From the NCBI GenBank assembly GCA_021324575.1, contig JAJPIW010000016.1:1-64000 (forward strand): DNA of 64,000 bases. The letters are read 5' to 3'. Below the pieces are notes generated by a model. The model made no database searches. It was given only the letters and a program-made list of their open reading frames with translations, and was not told the origin of the DNA. Of the stretch, positions 9,224-17,500 are shown one piece after another (position 1 is the stretch's first letter; every line of letters begins with the position of its first letter). Source of the stretch: Intrasporangiaceae bacterium (lineage in GTDB: Bacteria > Actinomycetota > Actinomycetes > Actinomycetales > Dermatophilaceae). Both the position numbers and the translations under genes were made by a program.

Positions 9224-9847
9224 TCATTCCTCGGCCCCCGCGAGCAGCGCGGCCAGGTCGAAACCGGAGCGTCGGAACCGGTCCTCGTGCGGCGGGAAGC
9301 CGCTCCCCCGGACGAGCCGCCCACCGGAGGTGACGAACAGGTCGGCGATCTCGACGACGTCGCCCTCGATCCGACCGGGGACGGCGGCGATCTCGCGGAC
9401 CCGCCTGGACCCGTCGTGCTCGAGAACGGCATGGACGACGATGTCGATCGACCCGGCCACCGTCGGGACGACGAAGCGGCTGCCGACGTTCTCGCCGGCC
9501 AGCAGGGGCAAGGTACACATCTTGGTGACCGCCTCGCGGGCGCTGTTGGCGTGGATCGTGCACATGCCCGGCAGCCCGGAGTTGAGGGCGATGAGCAGGT
9601 CGAGGCTCTCGGCCTGCCGCACCTCGCCGACGATGATCCGGCTGGGCCGCATCCGCAGCGCCTCCTTGACCAGGCGTCGCAGCGGAACCTCACCGGTGCC
9701 CTCGAGGCTGGGCTGGCGACACTGCATCGCCGCCACGTCGCGAAGGGGGATCTTGAGCTCGAACACCTCTTCACAGGTGACGACCCGGTCGCGGGGCGGG
9801 ATCGCCGAGGCGAGGCAGTTGAGCAGGGTGGTCTTGCCTGCCTGGGT
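9224..9847 (-). pseudogene. tadA: tadA/cpaF pilus ATPase, C-terminal half (split by the integrated element)
   Basis: This is the distal 207 codons of a TadA/CpaF secretion ATPase. The frame enters from the element boundary as TQAGKTTLLNC, the second half of the Walker A motif. It keeps the Walker B segment RPSRIIVGEVRQAES and the HAN-containing MCTIHANSAREA. It has no start of its own. The N-terminal 202 codons lie 11 kb away at the other element end. The two halves share ACC CAG GC in the same frame, so loss of the element would give a 409-residue intact ATPase. At present the locus should be non-functional unless the element excises. Confidence 0.9.
9840..9847 (+). other. attL core
   Basis: GCCTGGGT marks the left junction. 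To the left the sequence continues as the tadA Walker A codons; to the right it departs from tadA. The same octamer is at the right junction in the same orientation. Similarity around the core is imperfect beyond 8 bp, as expected for a serine integrase. Confidence 0.75.
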
Positions 9848-9894
9848 ACAGACCGCTAGGTTCCAAGTACTTTCACGGGTACGCTTGGGATCCC

Positions 9895-11409
9895 ATGACC
9901 ACGAACGCTGCCCGACGGGCCGTCATCTACGCTCGTATCTCGGTCTCCTCCGAGGAGTCCGTCTCCCTCGAACGGCAGATCGAGTCCGCTCGGCAGTACG
10001 CCTCCGCCCGTGGGTGGACCGTCGCCGCCACCTTCAAGGACGACGGAGTGTCCGCCACCCACAACAAGCCCGAGGACCGGGCCGGGTGGAGGGCACTCCT
10101 CGCGTCGTCCGAGAAGTTCGACGCTGTGATTATCTGGAAACTCGACCGATTGGCCCGGCGCGTCATCGACTTCCACCTCGCCAATGAGGCGCTGAAGGAG
10201 CGCGGCGCTGGTCTGGTCGCAGTCGAGAACGCCATCGACATGGCGACACCGGACGGTCGACTGGTTGCAGGCGTCCTTGCACAGTTCGCTGAGTACGAGG
10301 CCGACGCGATCTCCGCCCGCGTCAAGGCTGCCCGTAGGCACCTGATCCGCTCGGGTCGTGTGGTGGGTGGGACCATGCCCTACGGCTGGCAGTCCGTCTC
10401 GAACCCTGACGGGCCGGGCTACGTGCTCGTGCAAGACCCCGACCGAATCGACTATGTGCGAGGCATGGCCGACCGGGCTCTCGCTGGGCGGTCGATCTAC
10501 AGCACCGTGCAGTGGTTGGACGAGATCGGCGCTCCCACCCCGACAGGCAAGGGCACCTGGGCCTACTCCACCTGCGAGCGCATCCTCCGACACCCAGTGC
10601 TCGCAGGCATGACGCCATTCAACCCCGGCAACAAGGACAAGCGCCGAGGTGCGGAAGTCCTCCGCGACGAGGACGGACTGCCGGTGGTAGACGAGTCCCT
10701 CGCGATCATGTCGGTTCAGGAGTGGCGGCGGATGGTTCGGCTCCTCGACGAGCGCGACACCGCCCAGTCCAAGCCTGCCGCGTTGCGAGCCAAGACCTCC
10801 GGCATGCTGTCCGGCCTGGTCCTCTGCGGCGAGCACGACGGTGAGGCAGTCCGCATGTGGCGCGGCACGATCCAAGGACGACCCGGCTACTACTGCCCCA
10901 CCTGCCATCACGCGATCAGCAACTTCGAGCATGTCGTAGTGGACGAGTTCTTGCGTCAGAAGGGCGAGCGCGTCCGATGGTCGGTCGTGGAGGAGATACA
11001 CGAGGGTGGAGCCGCGCTGCTGCCAGAGATCGAGTTGCGGCTCGATGAGTTGGACGACCTGATCCGGCAGGCACCCGACCGCGCGACCCGGCAGCACCTC
11101 CAAAACGAGCAGTCCAACCTGCTGGATCTCCGCGCCGAGAAGCGTGCCGAGGCTCCCGTCGTGAGGTACGTGCCGACCCGGGGCACTCAGATGTTCGGGG
11201 AGGACTGGGCCGAGGCCGACAACGACGAGGACCGGCGCGCCATCCTCGGGGATGCCGTCGAGCGGATCTGGGTCGGCCGTCCGGCCCGCTCGGGTCGCAG
11301 GACGGACGCGCAGGTACTGGCCCGACTCACCTTCGAATGGAAGATCCCGGACGACCTTGGTCCGGTCGAGGTACCCGACGACGCGACGCTCGCGAGTTGG
11401 GCTCAGTAG
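9895..11409 (+). CDS. int: Large serine recombinase (element integrase)
   Basis: The 504-residue enzyme starts 48 bases inside the left junction, the usual place for an integrase. The resolvase domain has the catalytic Ser in VIYARIS (Ser16) and the WKLDRLARR segment. A recombinase domain follows. Then comes a zinc ribbon (CGEHDG near residue 311, CPTCH near 336) and a coiled-coil stretch at about 375-415, together the layout of large serine integrases. It would catalyse attP x attB recombination into tadA, and excision with a directionality factor. I cannot identify that factor. The ribosome site is weak. Confidence 0.93.
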   Translation: MTTNAARRAVIYARISVSSEESVSLERQIESARQYASARGWTVAATFKDDGVSATHNKPEDRAGWRALLASSEKFDAVIIWKLDRLARRVIDFHLANEALKERGAGLVAVENAIDMATPDGRLVAGVLAQFAEYEADAISARVKAARRHLIRSGRVVGGTMPYGWQSVSNPDGPGYVLVQDPDRIDYVRGMADRALAGRSIYSTVQWLDEIGAPTPTGKGTWAYSTCERILRHPVLAGMTPFNPGNKDKRRGAEVLRDEDGLPVVDESLAIMSVQEWRRMVRLLDERDTAQSKPAALRAKTSGMLSGLVLCGEHDGEAVRMWRGTIQGRPGYYCPTCHHAISNFEHVVVDEFLRQKGERVRWSVVEEIHEGGAALLPEIELRLDELDDLIRQAPDRATRQHLQNEQSNLLDLRAEKRAEAPVVRYVPTRGTQMFGEDWAEADNDEDRRAILGDAVERIWVGRPARSGRRTDAQVLARLTFEWKIPDDLGPVEVPDDATLASWAQ

Positions 11410-11680
11410 GCCGAGAACGCCGCTCTCCCAAGCGAACTGACTGCCCCCGGGCCATCCGCCGGTCGTGGGCGGTCGCACGTTCTCGGGGGAGTTTTCGGGG
11501 CACACAGCAACCGAGTCGCCAATTCAGATGCAGAGCAGACGGTCTATCTCCTGGATGGACACGGTAAGGTTGGGCGCAGCCGAACACCGGCACCCCCGCG
11601 GAACACAACGACACCACGCAAACCGACAAACCGACACTCCGATTGCGGGTCTGAAAAGACCAATTGATCGGAGTTTCTCC
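11410..11680 (+). promoter_or_regulatory. Leader with nested hairpin covering the ribosome site of the next gene
   Basis: No convincing gene lies here. Just before the ATG at 11681, ACTCCGAT (11636-11643) pairs with ATCGGAGT (11667-11674), enclosing a second stem GGTCT/AGACC (11648-11652, 11657-11661). The outer right arm contains the GGAG Shine-Dalgarno, so the folded form would hide it. This suggests translational control of the small-gene/replicase operon; the trigger is unknown. Confidence 0.5.
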
Positions 11681-11998
11681 ATGTCTGACCGCACCATTCC
11701 ACCCCTCCCCCGCAGTGTCCACGCTGAGGCTGCCCGCCTGAGTGGGCTGTTCGCCCACGGACGCACCCCCACCCCCGACGTCGAGCTGACCGCTCGTCGC
11801 TCCCTCGCCACGGCTCGCCTGGACCGCGAACTCCGCAACCTGGGCACGTTGGGTCTCGGCGGCCTCGACGGTGCCCAGGTGGCCCACCTGGTCGGCCTGT
11901 TGCTGAGCGCCTGTGGCGTCAAGTACGACGTCGCAACTCCCATCGAGCGCATCGCCCGCGACGCTGTCGAGGCTGCACAGGTCGGTGAGTCCAAGTGA
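11681..11998 (+). CDS. Small element protein of unknown function
   Basis: I do not recognise this 105-residue protein. It is helical and mildly acidic, with a conserved-looking core LDRELRNLGTLGLGGLDGAQ followed by a hydrophobic stretch VAHLVGLLLSACG. The start has a GGAG ribosome site 8 bases upstream, which is buried in a hairpin. It is the first gene of an operon of four overlapping genes ending in the replicase. A regulatory or replication-accessory role is only a guess from that position. Confidence 0.55.
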   Translation: MSDRTIPPLPRSVHAEAARLSGLFAHGRTPTPDVELTARRSLATARLDRELRNLGTLGLGGLDGAQVAHLVGLLLSACGVKYDVATPIERIARDAVEAAQVGESK

Positions 11999-12084
11999 GC
12001 CTTACGGACGCCACAGTCTGGGTGCTGCTCGCTGGCATCCTCGTCAGCACTGCCATGGGCTTCCTGCCGGGTGGTCGGCGATGA
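11995..12084 (+). CDS. 29-residue single-pass membrane peptide
   Basis: A GTG overlaps the stop of the previous gene (GTGA), and the stop overlaps the next start (ATGA), so it is held in a chain of coupled genes. The peptide has one hydrophobic helix, VWVLLAGILVSTAMGFLP, and a basic end (GGRR). Function is unknown. Its reality rests on the exact overlaps on both sides and on being all coding between neighbours. Confidence 0.5.
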   Translation: MSLTDATVWVLLAGILVSTAMGFLPGGRR

Positions 12085-12230
12085 GCGACCGCAAGGGATA
12101 CCTGTCCCACCTGGAGCGCAAGCGGGCCAAGCAGGCTGCTCGCCGCCCTGGCCACCTAGACAAGTACGGACACCGAGCGGCGGAGCGCAAGTCTTCCCCT
12201 CGCGCGACCGGCGAGGAGAAGACCAAATGA
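12081..12230 (+). CDS. Small basic protein
   Basis: The 49-residue product is highly basic and hydrophilic (SHLERKRAKQAARRPGHLDK), consistent with nucleic-acid binding, but no family is recognised. It starts and ends with ATGA overlaps to its neighbours, so it is translated together with the replicase gene that follows. It could be a replication accessory factor; this is inference from position. Confidence 0.55.
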   Translation: MSDRKGYLSHLERKRAKQAARRPGHLDKYGHRAAERKSSPRATGEEKTK

Positions 12231-14431
12231 GCATTGCCCTGGCCGAGCGGCTCCTGGCCGCAGGCATCCCCGTTGTCGTCGTGAAGCCTGGGGACCACCC
12301 TCCGGCTGGCTGGCAGAGCCTCACCGCCGAGCAATGCGACCTGTCCGGCTTCCGCCCCGGCAGGGATGCTCTCGCCCTGGTGGGTGGCCACGGCATCGAC
12401 CTGGTGGACGTAGACACCAAGGACGGCAAGGCCGGGTCGGTCGATCACCTGCCGCCGTTCAAGTCCTACGGCATGACGAGGACCCCGAGCGGTGGTGCGC
12501 ACTACGTCGTGCCGTCCTCGGGACTCGGGAAGGTCAGCCCGCTACGCACGGCCCAGGGCTACGTGGGCGACTACATCGGCGGACGCCCGGACGGCACCGG
12601 ACGCCTGCTCGCGTTCTTGCCAGGCTCCACCCGCACCAAGTACCCAGAGGGTGGGTACGCGGAGGAGATCCCCTGGAGGATCGGAGAGTGCCTCGCGGCC
12701 GATCCTGACCCCGACCTCATCGGAGCCCTGGAGAACGCCGGAGGAGCACGCGAGCAGCCTGCCGACCGCTACGTGGACGACAGCCCGGACCGCGACCCTG
12801 CACTCGGGCCACATCCGTATGCCGCCCGCGCCGTGGAGGGTGAGCTCTCCCGGCTGGATGACTGCGACCTGCTCGGGTGGGAGGGCGACGGCTGGGACAA
12901 CACCACCTACGCCGTGGCCTGCAACCTGATCGAGATCGGCAACAGCAACTGGTCCGGGTACGACCTGGACGACCTGCACGACGCCTTCCTGAGCCACGCG
13001 CCCCAAGACGGGACGTTCGGCCCGGACCAGCACGAGGCCAAATGGGCGTCAGCCCTCAACCGTGTCGACGGAGGCGGTCGCCGTCCCCTCTCGACCCCGG
13101 AGGAGGACTTCGCCGAGCCGCTAGAGACGGAGCCCGACCCTCTCTTCGACGCGACTCCCGTCCTGGCCCACATCCGGCAGGCCGCGCACTCACGCATGGT
13201 CAGCGCTCCGGCCTTGCTCTGCTACGTGCTGGGTCGGGTACTGGCTGAAGTCGACCCGAGAGTCCAACTTCCCCCGGTGATCGGCAGCAAGGCTGCTCTC
13301 AATCTCGGCATAGCTGTCGTGGGCGGGTCCGGAGCCGGCAAGAGCGCGCTCCTATCCGTCTCACGCGAATTGCTCGGTCTGGAAGGGGCGTTCCAAGAGG
13401 ACATCGAACGGGCGGTCGGATCGGGCGAAGGTTTGGTGCAGTCGTTCCTTGTCTGGAACTCGACCTTGAAGCGGAACGACCTCATCTCCGACCCGCGCCG
13501 TATTCTCACGGTCGACGAGGTTGATGCCCTCGGTGCGACACAAGGCCGCAACGGTTCGACCATCGCGCCGACGATCCGAACGGCGGTGTCGGGTGGTGCC
13601 CTCGGGCAAGAAAACGCCACGGCCGAACGCAAGCGTCATGTGGGGGCGGGGTCATATCGGCTCATCCTTCTGATCGGCGTGCAGCCCACTCGGTCGGGGA
13701 CTCTGCTCAACGACTCCGATGCCGGTACGCCGCAGCGGCTCGTATGGGTGAAGGCGACAGATCCGACTATCCCGTCCACACGTGTGGACTGGCCAGGTCC
13801 GATCTTCGACGCGAGCGAGCACATGCCGGACCTCCCAGACAGCATTGAATATCCCGACCACATCAAGGACGAGGTCCGGACTGCGAGGCTTCGTCAGGCG
13901 CGAGGCGGAACTGGTTCGGACTCGACAGAGGGTCACATGCTGCTGACCCGTCTCAAGGTCGCAAGTGCGGTCGCTCTCCTGCACGGGGATGTCGCGATCA
14001 CAGACCAGTGGTGGCGACTCGCCGGGCTGGTGGTCGCCGCCTCTATGGCTGTGCAGGCCGAGTGTCGCCAAGCGGTCGCTGAGCAGACCGTGCAGCAGCG
14101 CCGGAACGCCGGGCGACTGGACGCTGTGCGACAGGAGGGCGCAGCTGAATACCGGGACGAGAAGGAGATTCAGGGAGCGGTGGCTATCTGGCGCACGGTG
14201 AACAAGCACGCCAACACCCCGAAGGACGGCAACGACCAGACGCACGAGCCGGGCGATGGCTGCACCGACCGATGCGTGAGCCGGGCGCTGCGGAACTTCT
14301 CATCACGCAAGGAGATTCGCGTGCCCGCCACCCAGCAGGCGTTCGAGTGGAACTGGATCGAGGAAAAGCGCGGGCGGTGGTTCCCCGGCGGATCACAGCC
14401 AGCGGACACACACCCAAAGCGGGGCAGGTAG
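12227..14431 (+). CDS. Bifunctional primase-polymerase / P-loop replicase
   Basis: The 734-residue protein has an N-terminal prim-pol (AEP) domain. It shows PAGWQSLT, the metal-binding GIDLVDVDTKDG (about residue 58-68) and the GGAHYVV segment (about 89-94). A linker leads to a P-loop ATPase region of the DUF3987 or phage helicase type with GGSGAGKS near residue 367. A Walker B-like ILTVDEVDALG follows. Such fusions initiate and drive replication of plasmids, satellites and prophages. The start at 12227 overlaps the previous stop (ATGA); the frame is open farther upstream but that part overlaps two small genes. A strong terminator follows. Confidence 0.85.
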   Translation: MSIALAERLLAAGIPVVVVKPGDHPPAGWQSLTAEQCDLSGFRPGRDALALVGGHGIDLVDVDTKDGKAGSVDHLPPFKSYGMTRTPSGGAHYVVPSSGLGKVSPLRTAQGYVGDYIGGRPDGTGRLLAFLPGSTRTKYPEGGYAEEIPWRIGECLAADPDPDLIGALENAGGAREQPADRYVDDSPDRDPALGPHPYAARAVEGELSRLDDCDLLGWEGDGWDNTTYAVACNLIEIGNSNWSGYDLDDLHDAFLSHAPQDGTFGPDQHEAKWASALNRVDGGGRRPLSTPEEDFAEPLETEPDPLFDATPVLAHIRQAAHSRMVSAPALLCYVLGRVLAEVDPRVQLPPVIGSKAALNLGIAVVGGSGAGKSALLSVSRELLGLEGAFQEDIERAVGSGEGLVQSFLVWNSTLKRNDLISDPRRILTVDEVDALGATQGRNGSTIAPTIRTAVSGGALGQENATAERKRHVGAGSYRLILLIGVQPTRSGTLLNDSDAGTPQRLVWVKATDPTIPSTRVDWPGPIFDASEHMPDLPDSIEYPDHIKDEVRTARLRQARGGTGSDSTEGHMLLTRLKVASAVALLHGDVAITDQWWRLAGLVVAASMAVQAECRQAVAEQTVQQRRNAGRLDAVRQEGAAEYRDEKEIQGAVAIWRTVNKHANTPKDGNDQTHEPGDGCTDRCVSRALRNFSSRKEIRVPATQQAFEWNWIEEKRGRWFPGGSQPADTHPKRGR

Positions 14432-14438
14432 CTCATCA

Positions 14439-14471
14439 CCTCTGGGTACTGGGGCCTCCAGTACCCAGAGG
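14439..14471 (+). terminator. Terminator after the replicase gene
   Basis: Perfect 14-bp arms CCTCTGGGTACTGG (14439-14452) and their complement (14458-14471) enclose a 5-base loop, 8 bases after the stop. GTGGCTTGTTT follows as a weak U-rich tail. Confidence 0.75.
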
Positions 14472-14867
14472 GTGGCTTGTTTCCGGCCGGAATGACATCA
14501 AGAAAATCCACCTTGAATATATGAAAACCGCTGATCCGCGTACGTATCGGCCCGGTTCTCAGAAATCGTCGGGAGGGTGGCGAACCTACCGGGCCACTCA
14601 AGTACCTCAAGTACTCAAGTACTCAGGCCCGTCGGCATGCCCACGTATTCGGGAGTCTCGGAAGCCCAGAAGCCGAGCGTCGCTGATGGTTGGCGACCTC
14701 TGGATCGGACCCGACGTCTGTGCATCGGCATCTCTCATGCGCCTGAGCCTGAGATCCCCGAATCGAGCAGAGCAGGACCAATCTGACGGCTAGGTGTCGA
14801 ACGTGTGTCCGAGGTAACTTTCGTTCGCGCTGGTTCGTTCGATCAGCCGCGACTACCTGGAGGAGAC
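14472..14867 (+). other. Non-coding stretch with origin-like features
   Basis: I see no convincing gene here. Bases about 14490-14540 are AT-rich for this genome (AAGAAAATCC, TTGAATATATGAAAACC). At 14597-14627 the unit CTCAAGTAC is repeated three times at 9- and 8-bp spacing, plus a partial fourth. The array is framed by GGGCC and GGCCC. An AT-rich patch beside short direct repeats downstream of a replicase is the usual form of a satellite or plasmid origin. GGAGGAGA at about 14858 serves the next gene. Confidence 0.45.
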
Positions 14868-15554
14868 ATGGCTAGCAGACCAATCCGAGCGATCGGCTAC
14901 GTGCGGATCAGCCGGGCCGACGAGCAGAAGACCGACGAGGAACAGCGCGTCTCCCTGCGGACGCAGGAGGCCTCTATCCGCCGCTACTGCGAGGACCACG
15001 GCTGGGAGCTGCTCGTCGTTCACGAGGACTTCGCCAAGACCGGGGCGAACGAGGACCGTAGCGGCTACACAGCTGCCCTGTCCCTGCTCAACGGGGGCAA
15101 GGCCGACCGGCTCGTGGTGGTTCGACTAGACCGCATCAGCCGGGAGGCCGACGTCCTCCTTGGCCTCATGAAGAAGGGCCGCTACAAGTGGTCCATCGCC
15201 GCGACCGAGCAGAGCATCGACACATCGTCGGCGGGCGGCTGGCTGGCTGCGGCGATGTTCGCGGTGATCGCGGAACACGAGAGGCTCCAGCTCGGCGAGC
15301 GGACCGCCTCCGTGCTGGCGCACAAGAAGCGGGAGAAGGGCATCGTCCCCGGTCCCAAGTCGTCGGTCCCCACGCAGGTAGACGACTACATCGCCAGGCT
15401 CCACAGCAAGGGACTGTCGGCCTCGGCCATCGCTCGCAGACTGGACGAGGACGGCATCCCTCGCCCGGGCTCGGCCAAGACATGGCACCACAAGCAGGTG
15501 CTCGCCGCCGTGCAGCGCGTAGGGCTCCGTGCCCTACAGCAGTCGACCACCTGA
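14868..15554 (+). CDS. Small serine recombinase (resolvase/invertase type)
   Basis: The 228-residue protein has the catalytic Ser in IGYVRISRAD (Ser15) and the DRLVVVRLDRISREADVLL segment. The tail is SKGLSASAIARRLDEDGIPR, a helix-turn-helix like that of resolvases and invertases. It lacks the long C-terminal zinc/coiled-coil part of the integrase at the element's left end. The ATG has GGAGGAGA upstream. It may resolve dimers, invert a segment, or be left from another element; I see no obvious inverted crossover sites nearby. Confidence 0.88.
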   Translation: MASRPIRAIGYVRISRADEQKTDEEQRVSLRTQEASIRRYCEDHGWELLVVHEDFAKTGANEDRSGYTAALSLLNGGKADRLVVVRLDRISREADVLLGLMKKGRYKWSIAATEQSIDTSSAGGWLAAAMFAVIAEHERLQLGERTASVLAHKKREKGIVPGPKSSVPTQVDDYIARLHSKGLSASAIARRLDEDGIPRPGSAKTWHHKQVLAAVQRVGLRALQQSTT

Positions 15555-15862
15555 GGACGGCCCGAGAACGGCTTCTCCAGCCCGATCTCCTACTGCCATG
15601 GGCAAGCCCAACCCGAGGCGCTCGGCGCGCCGGAGGAGGGAGAACCCCGCCACCGTTCCAGACACAGGCTATAGTTGAACCGTCAACCTCCCTCCTGGTC
15701 GACAGACGAAGCCGCGTAGCGCGCGGGGTCCAGACGGACCGAACACGCAAGGTCACCCTCTCCGAGTGACGGGGGCAGTTGCTCCACATCGAACGACCGG
15801 CCAGTCGGCCGATGTGTCGAGCAACTGCCCCCAACTCACTTCTCGCAAGGAGACCAGCCACC
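15555..15862 (+). promoter_or_regulatory. Capsid gene promoter/leader region with long hairpin
   Basis: No gene is supported here. The end of the stretch holds a strong hairpin: 14-bp perfect arms GGGGGCAGTTGCTC (15771-15784) and complement (15819-15832), continued inward by CACATCG/CGATGTG with a 2-base bulge. It ends 30 bases before the capsid ATG, upstream of AAGGAG. There is no U-run, so it looks more like a 5' mRNA stabiliser or translational control element than a plain terminator. TATAGTTGAACCGTCAA near 15670 may include promoter elements. Confidence 0.5.
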
Positions 15863-16954
15863 ATGGCTCGCGGATACAACTCTTTCGCCGACGTCCTGCG
15901 GACCACCGCGGACGGTCGCGACTTCAACGCTCTCTACGACGAGTTCGTGGCTGCGGCCACCCTCGCCAACGAGCAGCAGCAGCGCTTCGTCGACCTGCTC
16001 ACCTACTCGACCTCTGCCCCCGTCGTCTCGGTTCTCCAGACGCTCGGGACCGGTGACTTCGCCTTCGAGGAGGCCAGCGAGTTCGGCGTTCCCCAGGCCA
16101 AGCGCATCAACCCCTCGACGCTCGACATGGGCGCCACGTTCCGCTGGTATGACAGCCGGGTGGGGTGGACCTGGCAGTACCTCGCAGACGCCACGGCTGC
16201 CGAGTTGGAGGCGAGTACCAACGCCGTCATCAACGCCGACGCGGACCTGGTGTTCGGCAAGGTCATGGGGACGCTGTTCCGCGACTCCAACCGCACCGTC
16301 ACCGACAAGAACCAGACCTTCACGGTCCACGCGTTCGCCAACGGGGATGGTTGGGTTCCCCCGACCTACGCGGCCAACACGTTCTCCGGCACGCACACCC
16401 ACTACCGGACGTCCGGCGCAGCCACCATCACCAGTGGCGACATGGACGAGATCATCGCGGACTTCAAGTCCCACGGGTACTCGGCTGAGAACGGCTCGCA
16501 GATCGTCCTGTTCGTCAACGCACAGGAGGGCGAAGTCGTGTCGACCTTCCGCGTGGCGACCGGAGCCAAGGCCGACTTCATCCCGGCGCAGGGTGCTCGG
16601 TTCTACTCCTCCAACCAGTTGGTGGGTGACCAGCCGGCTGCCACGTTCGCGGGCTTCCAGGTCAAGGGTGCCTACGACGAGGCGCTGATCGTGGAGTCCA
16701 GCCGCATCCCGGCTGGGTACGTGGCCGCCCTGGTCTCCGGCGGGTCCAACCTGCCGAGCAACCCGATCATGCTGCGAGAGCACAAGCGGCTGAAGGGCCT
16801 GCAACTGGTCGCGGGCCAGAACGCCGACTACCCGCTCGTCAACTCCTACTGGGTGCGCGGCTTTGGCACCGGCGTCCGGCACCGCCTGGCGGGCATGGTC
16901 ATGCAGATCACGGCCTCCGCCTCGTACACCGCCCCGGCGCTGTACACCGCCTGA
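15863..16954 (+). CDS. Probable phage major capsid protein
   Basis: The 363-residue protein begins with a helical arm (SFADVLRTTADGRDFNALYDE) followed by a beta-rich body with no signal peptide or membrane segment. This size and make-up, the strong ribosome site AAGGAG, the leader and trailer RNA structures and the adjacent terminase-like gene fit a capsid of the HK97-fold group. I recognise the general type but cannot confirm the fold by reading. A capsid without protease, scaffold or portal suggests assembly with helper parts. An alternative is an encapsulin-like shell protein. Confidence 0.55.
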   Translation: MARGYNSFADVLRTTADGRDFNALYDEFVAAATLANEQQQRFVDLLTYSTSAPVVSVLQTLGTGDFAFEEASEFGVPQAKRINPSTLDMGATFRWYDSRVGWTWQYLADATAAELEASTNAVINADADLVFGKVMGTLFRDSNRTVTDKNQTFTVHAFANGDGWVPPTYAANTFSGTHTHYRTSGAATITSGDMDEIIADFKSHGYSAENGSQIVLFVNAQEGEVVSTFRVATGAKADFIPAQGARFYSSNQLVGDQPAATFAGFQVKGAYDEALIVESSRIPAGYVAALVSGGSNLPSNPIMLREHKRLKGLQLVAGQNADYPLVNSYWVRGFGTGVRHRLAGMVMQITASASYTAPALYTA

Positions 16955-16957
16955 TCC

Positions 16958-17024
16958 CCGGCTCGGCGGGAGGGTTTTGCAGCCCTTACCTCCCGCCGAG
17001 CCGGTCCAAGGCTGCAAGGGCTGC
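16958..17024 (+). promoter_or_regulatory. Hairpin with predicted pseudoknot between capsid and next gene
   Basis: A perfect 16-bp stem (16958-16973 with 16989-17004) begins three bases after the capsid stop. Its 15-base loop contains GCAGCCCTT (16979-16987), which is perfectly complementary to AAGGGCTGC (17016-17024), just before the AAGGAG ribosome site of the next gene. Loop-to-downstream pairing would make an H-type pseudoknot. As a plain hairpin with TTTT in the loop it could also attenuate transcription after the capsid gene. Confidence 0.6.
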
Positions 17025-17042
17025 AGCACAAGGAGATTCGCC

Positions 17043-17492
17043 ATGACTACCTCCGCAATCGAGGACGCAACCCGGCTCCTCCCCTGGATCGAGTCCAACA
17101 GCCTCGTCCTCAACGATCCCCAAATCGAGGCACGTCTAGTCGCTGCCCTCGCCGGGCAGGTCGACCCCGAACTGGCGTGCCGCACACCGCTGCTGCGGCA
17201 CTGCAACCCAGACGTGCCCGCCGTGCCGCTGCTGGACCTGGTCCTCCGTGGCACGGTTGACCACCTGGTCACGCAATGCGACCGCTGCGACGGCGACGTG
17301 GAGGAACGCGGCGGTGGCTGGACGCTGCTGGTGCCGATGGGTGGCTCCGTGGTCGTGTTCCGCTCTTGCCGGTTCTGTCAACTCGTCCTCAACGACGAAT
17401 ACACCCCACTCGTGTGGGGGACCAATCCACCCGCAGGCCACCTCCAGCGAGCGACCGACGCCGGATGGGGCGTCCGTCCCGGTCGGACCTGA
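17043..17492 (+). CDS. Element protein with Cys-pair motifs, unknown function
   Basis: The 149-residue protein follows the capsid gene with a good AAGGAG site. It has two Cys pairs, CDRCDG and CRFC, about 30 residues apart, which could form one zinc ribbon. A helical N-terminal half contains LLPWIESNSLVLNDPQIEAR. No family is recognised. By position between capsid and terminase-like genes it may be a morphogenesis or packaging factor, but this is a guess. Confidence 0.6.
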   Translation: MTTSAIEDATRLLPWIESNSLVLNDPQIEARLVAALAGQVDPELACRTPLLRHCNPDVPAVPLLDLVLRGTVDHLVTQCDRCDGDVEERGGGWTLLVPMGGSVVVFRSCRFCQLVLNDEYTPLVWGTNPPAGHLQRATDAGWGVRPGRT

Positions 17493-17500
17493 GCCCCACC

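Noticed and set aside
9856-11505. 549-codon minus-strand frame over the integrase
   Set aside because: A mirror of the serine integrase, whose catalytic and zinc motifs are clear.
14272-14793. 173-codon plus-strand frame downstream of the replicase
   Set aside because: It crosses the perfect terminator hairpin and the repeat array, has no ribosome site and no protein-like composition.
15836-17272. 478-codon minus-strand frame over the capsid gene
   Set aside because: Antisense to the capsid frame, which has the ribosome site and ordinary protein composition; the antisense one is Arg/Gly-rich.
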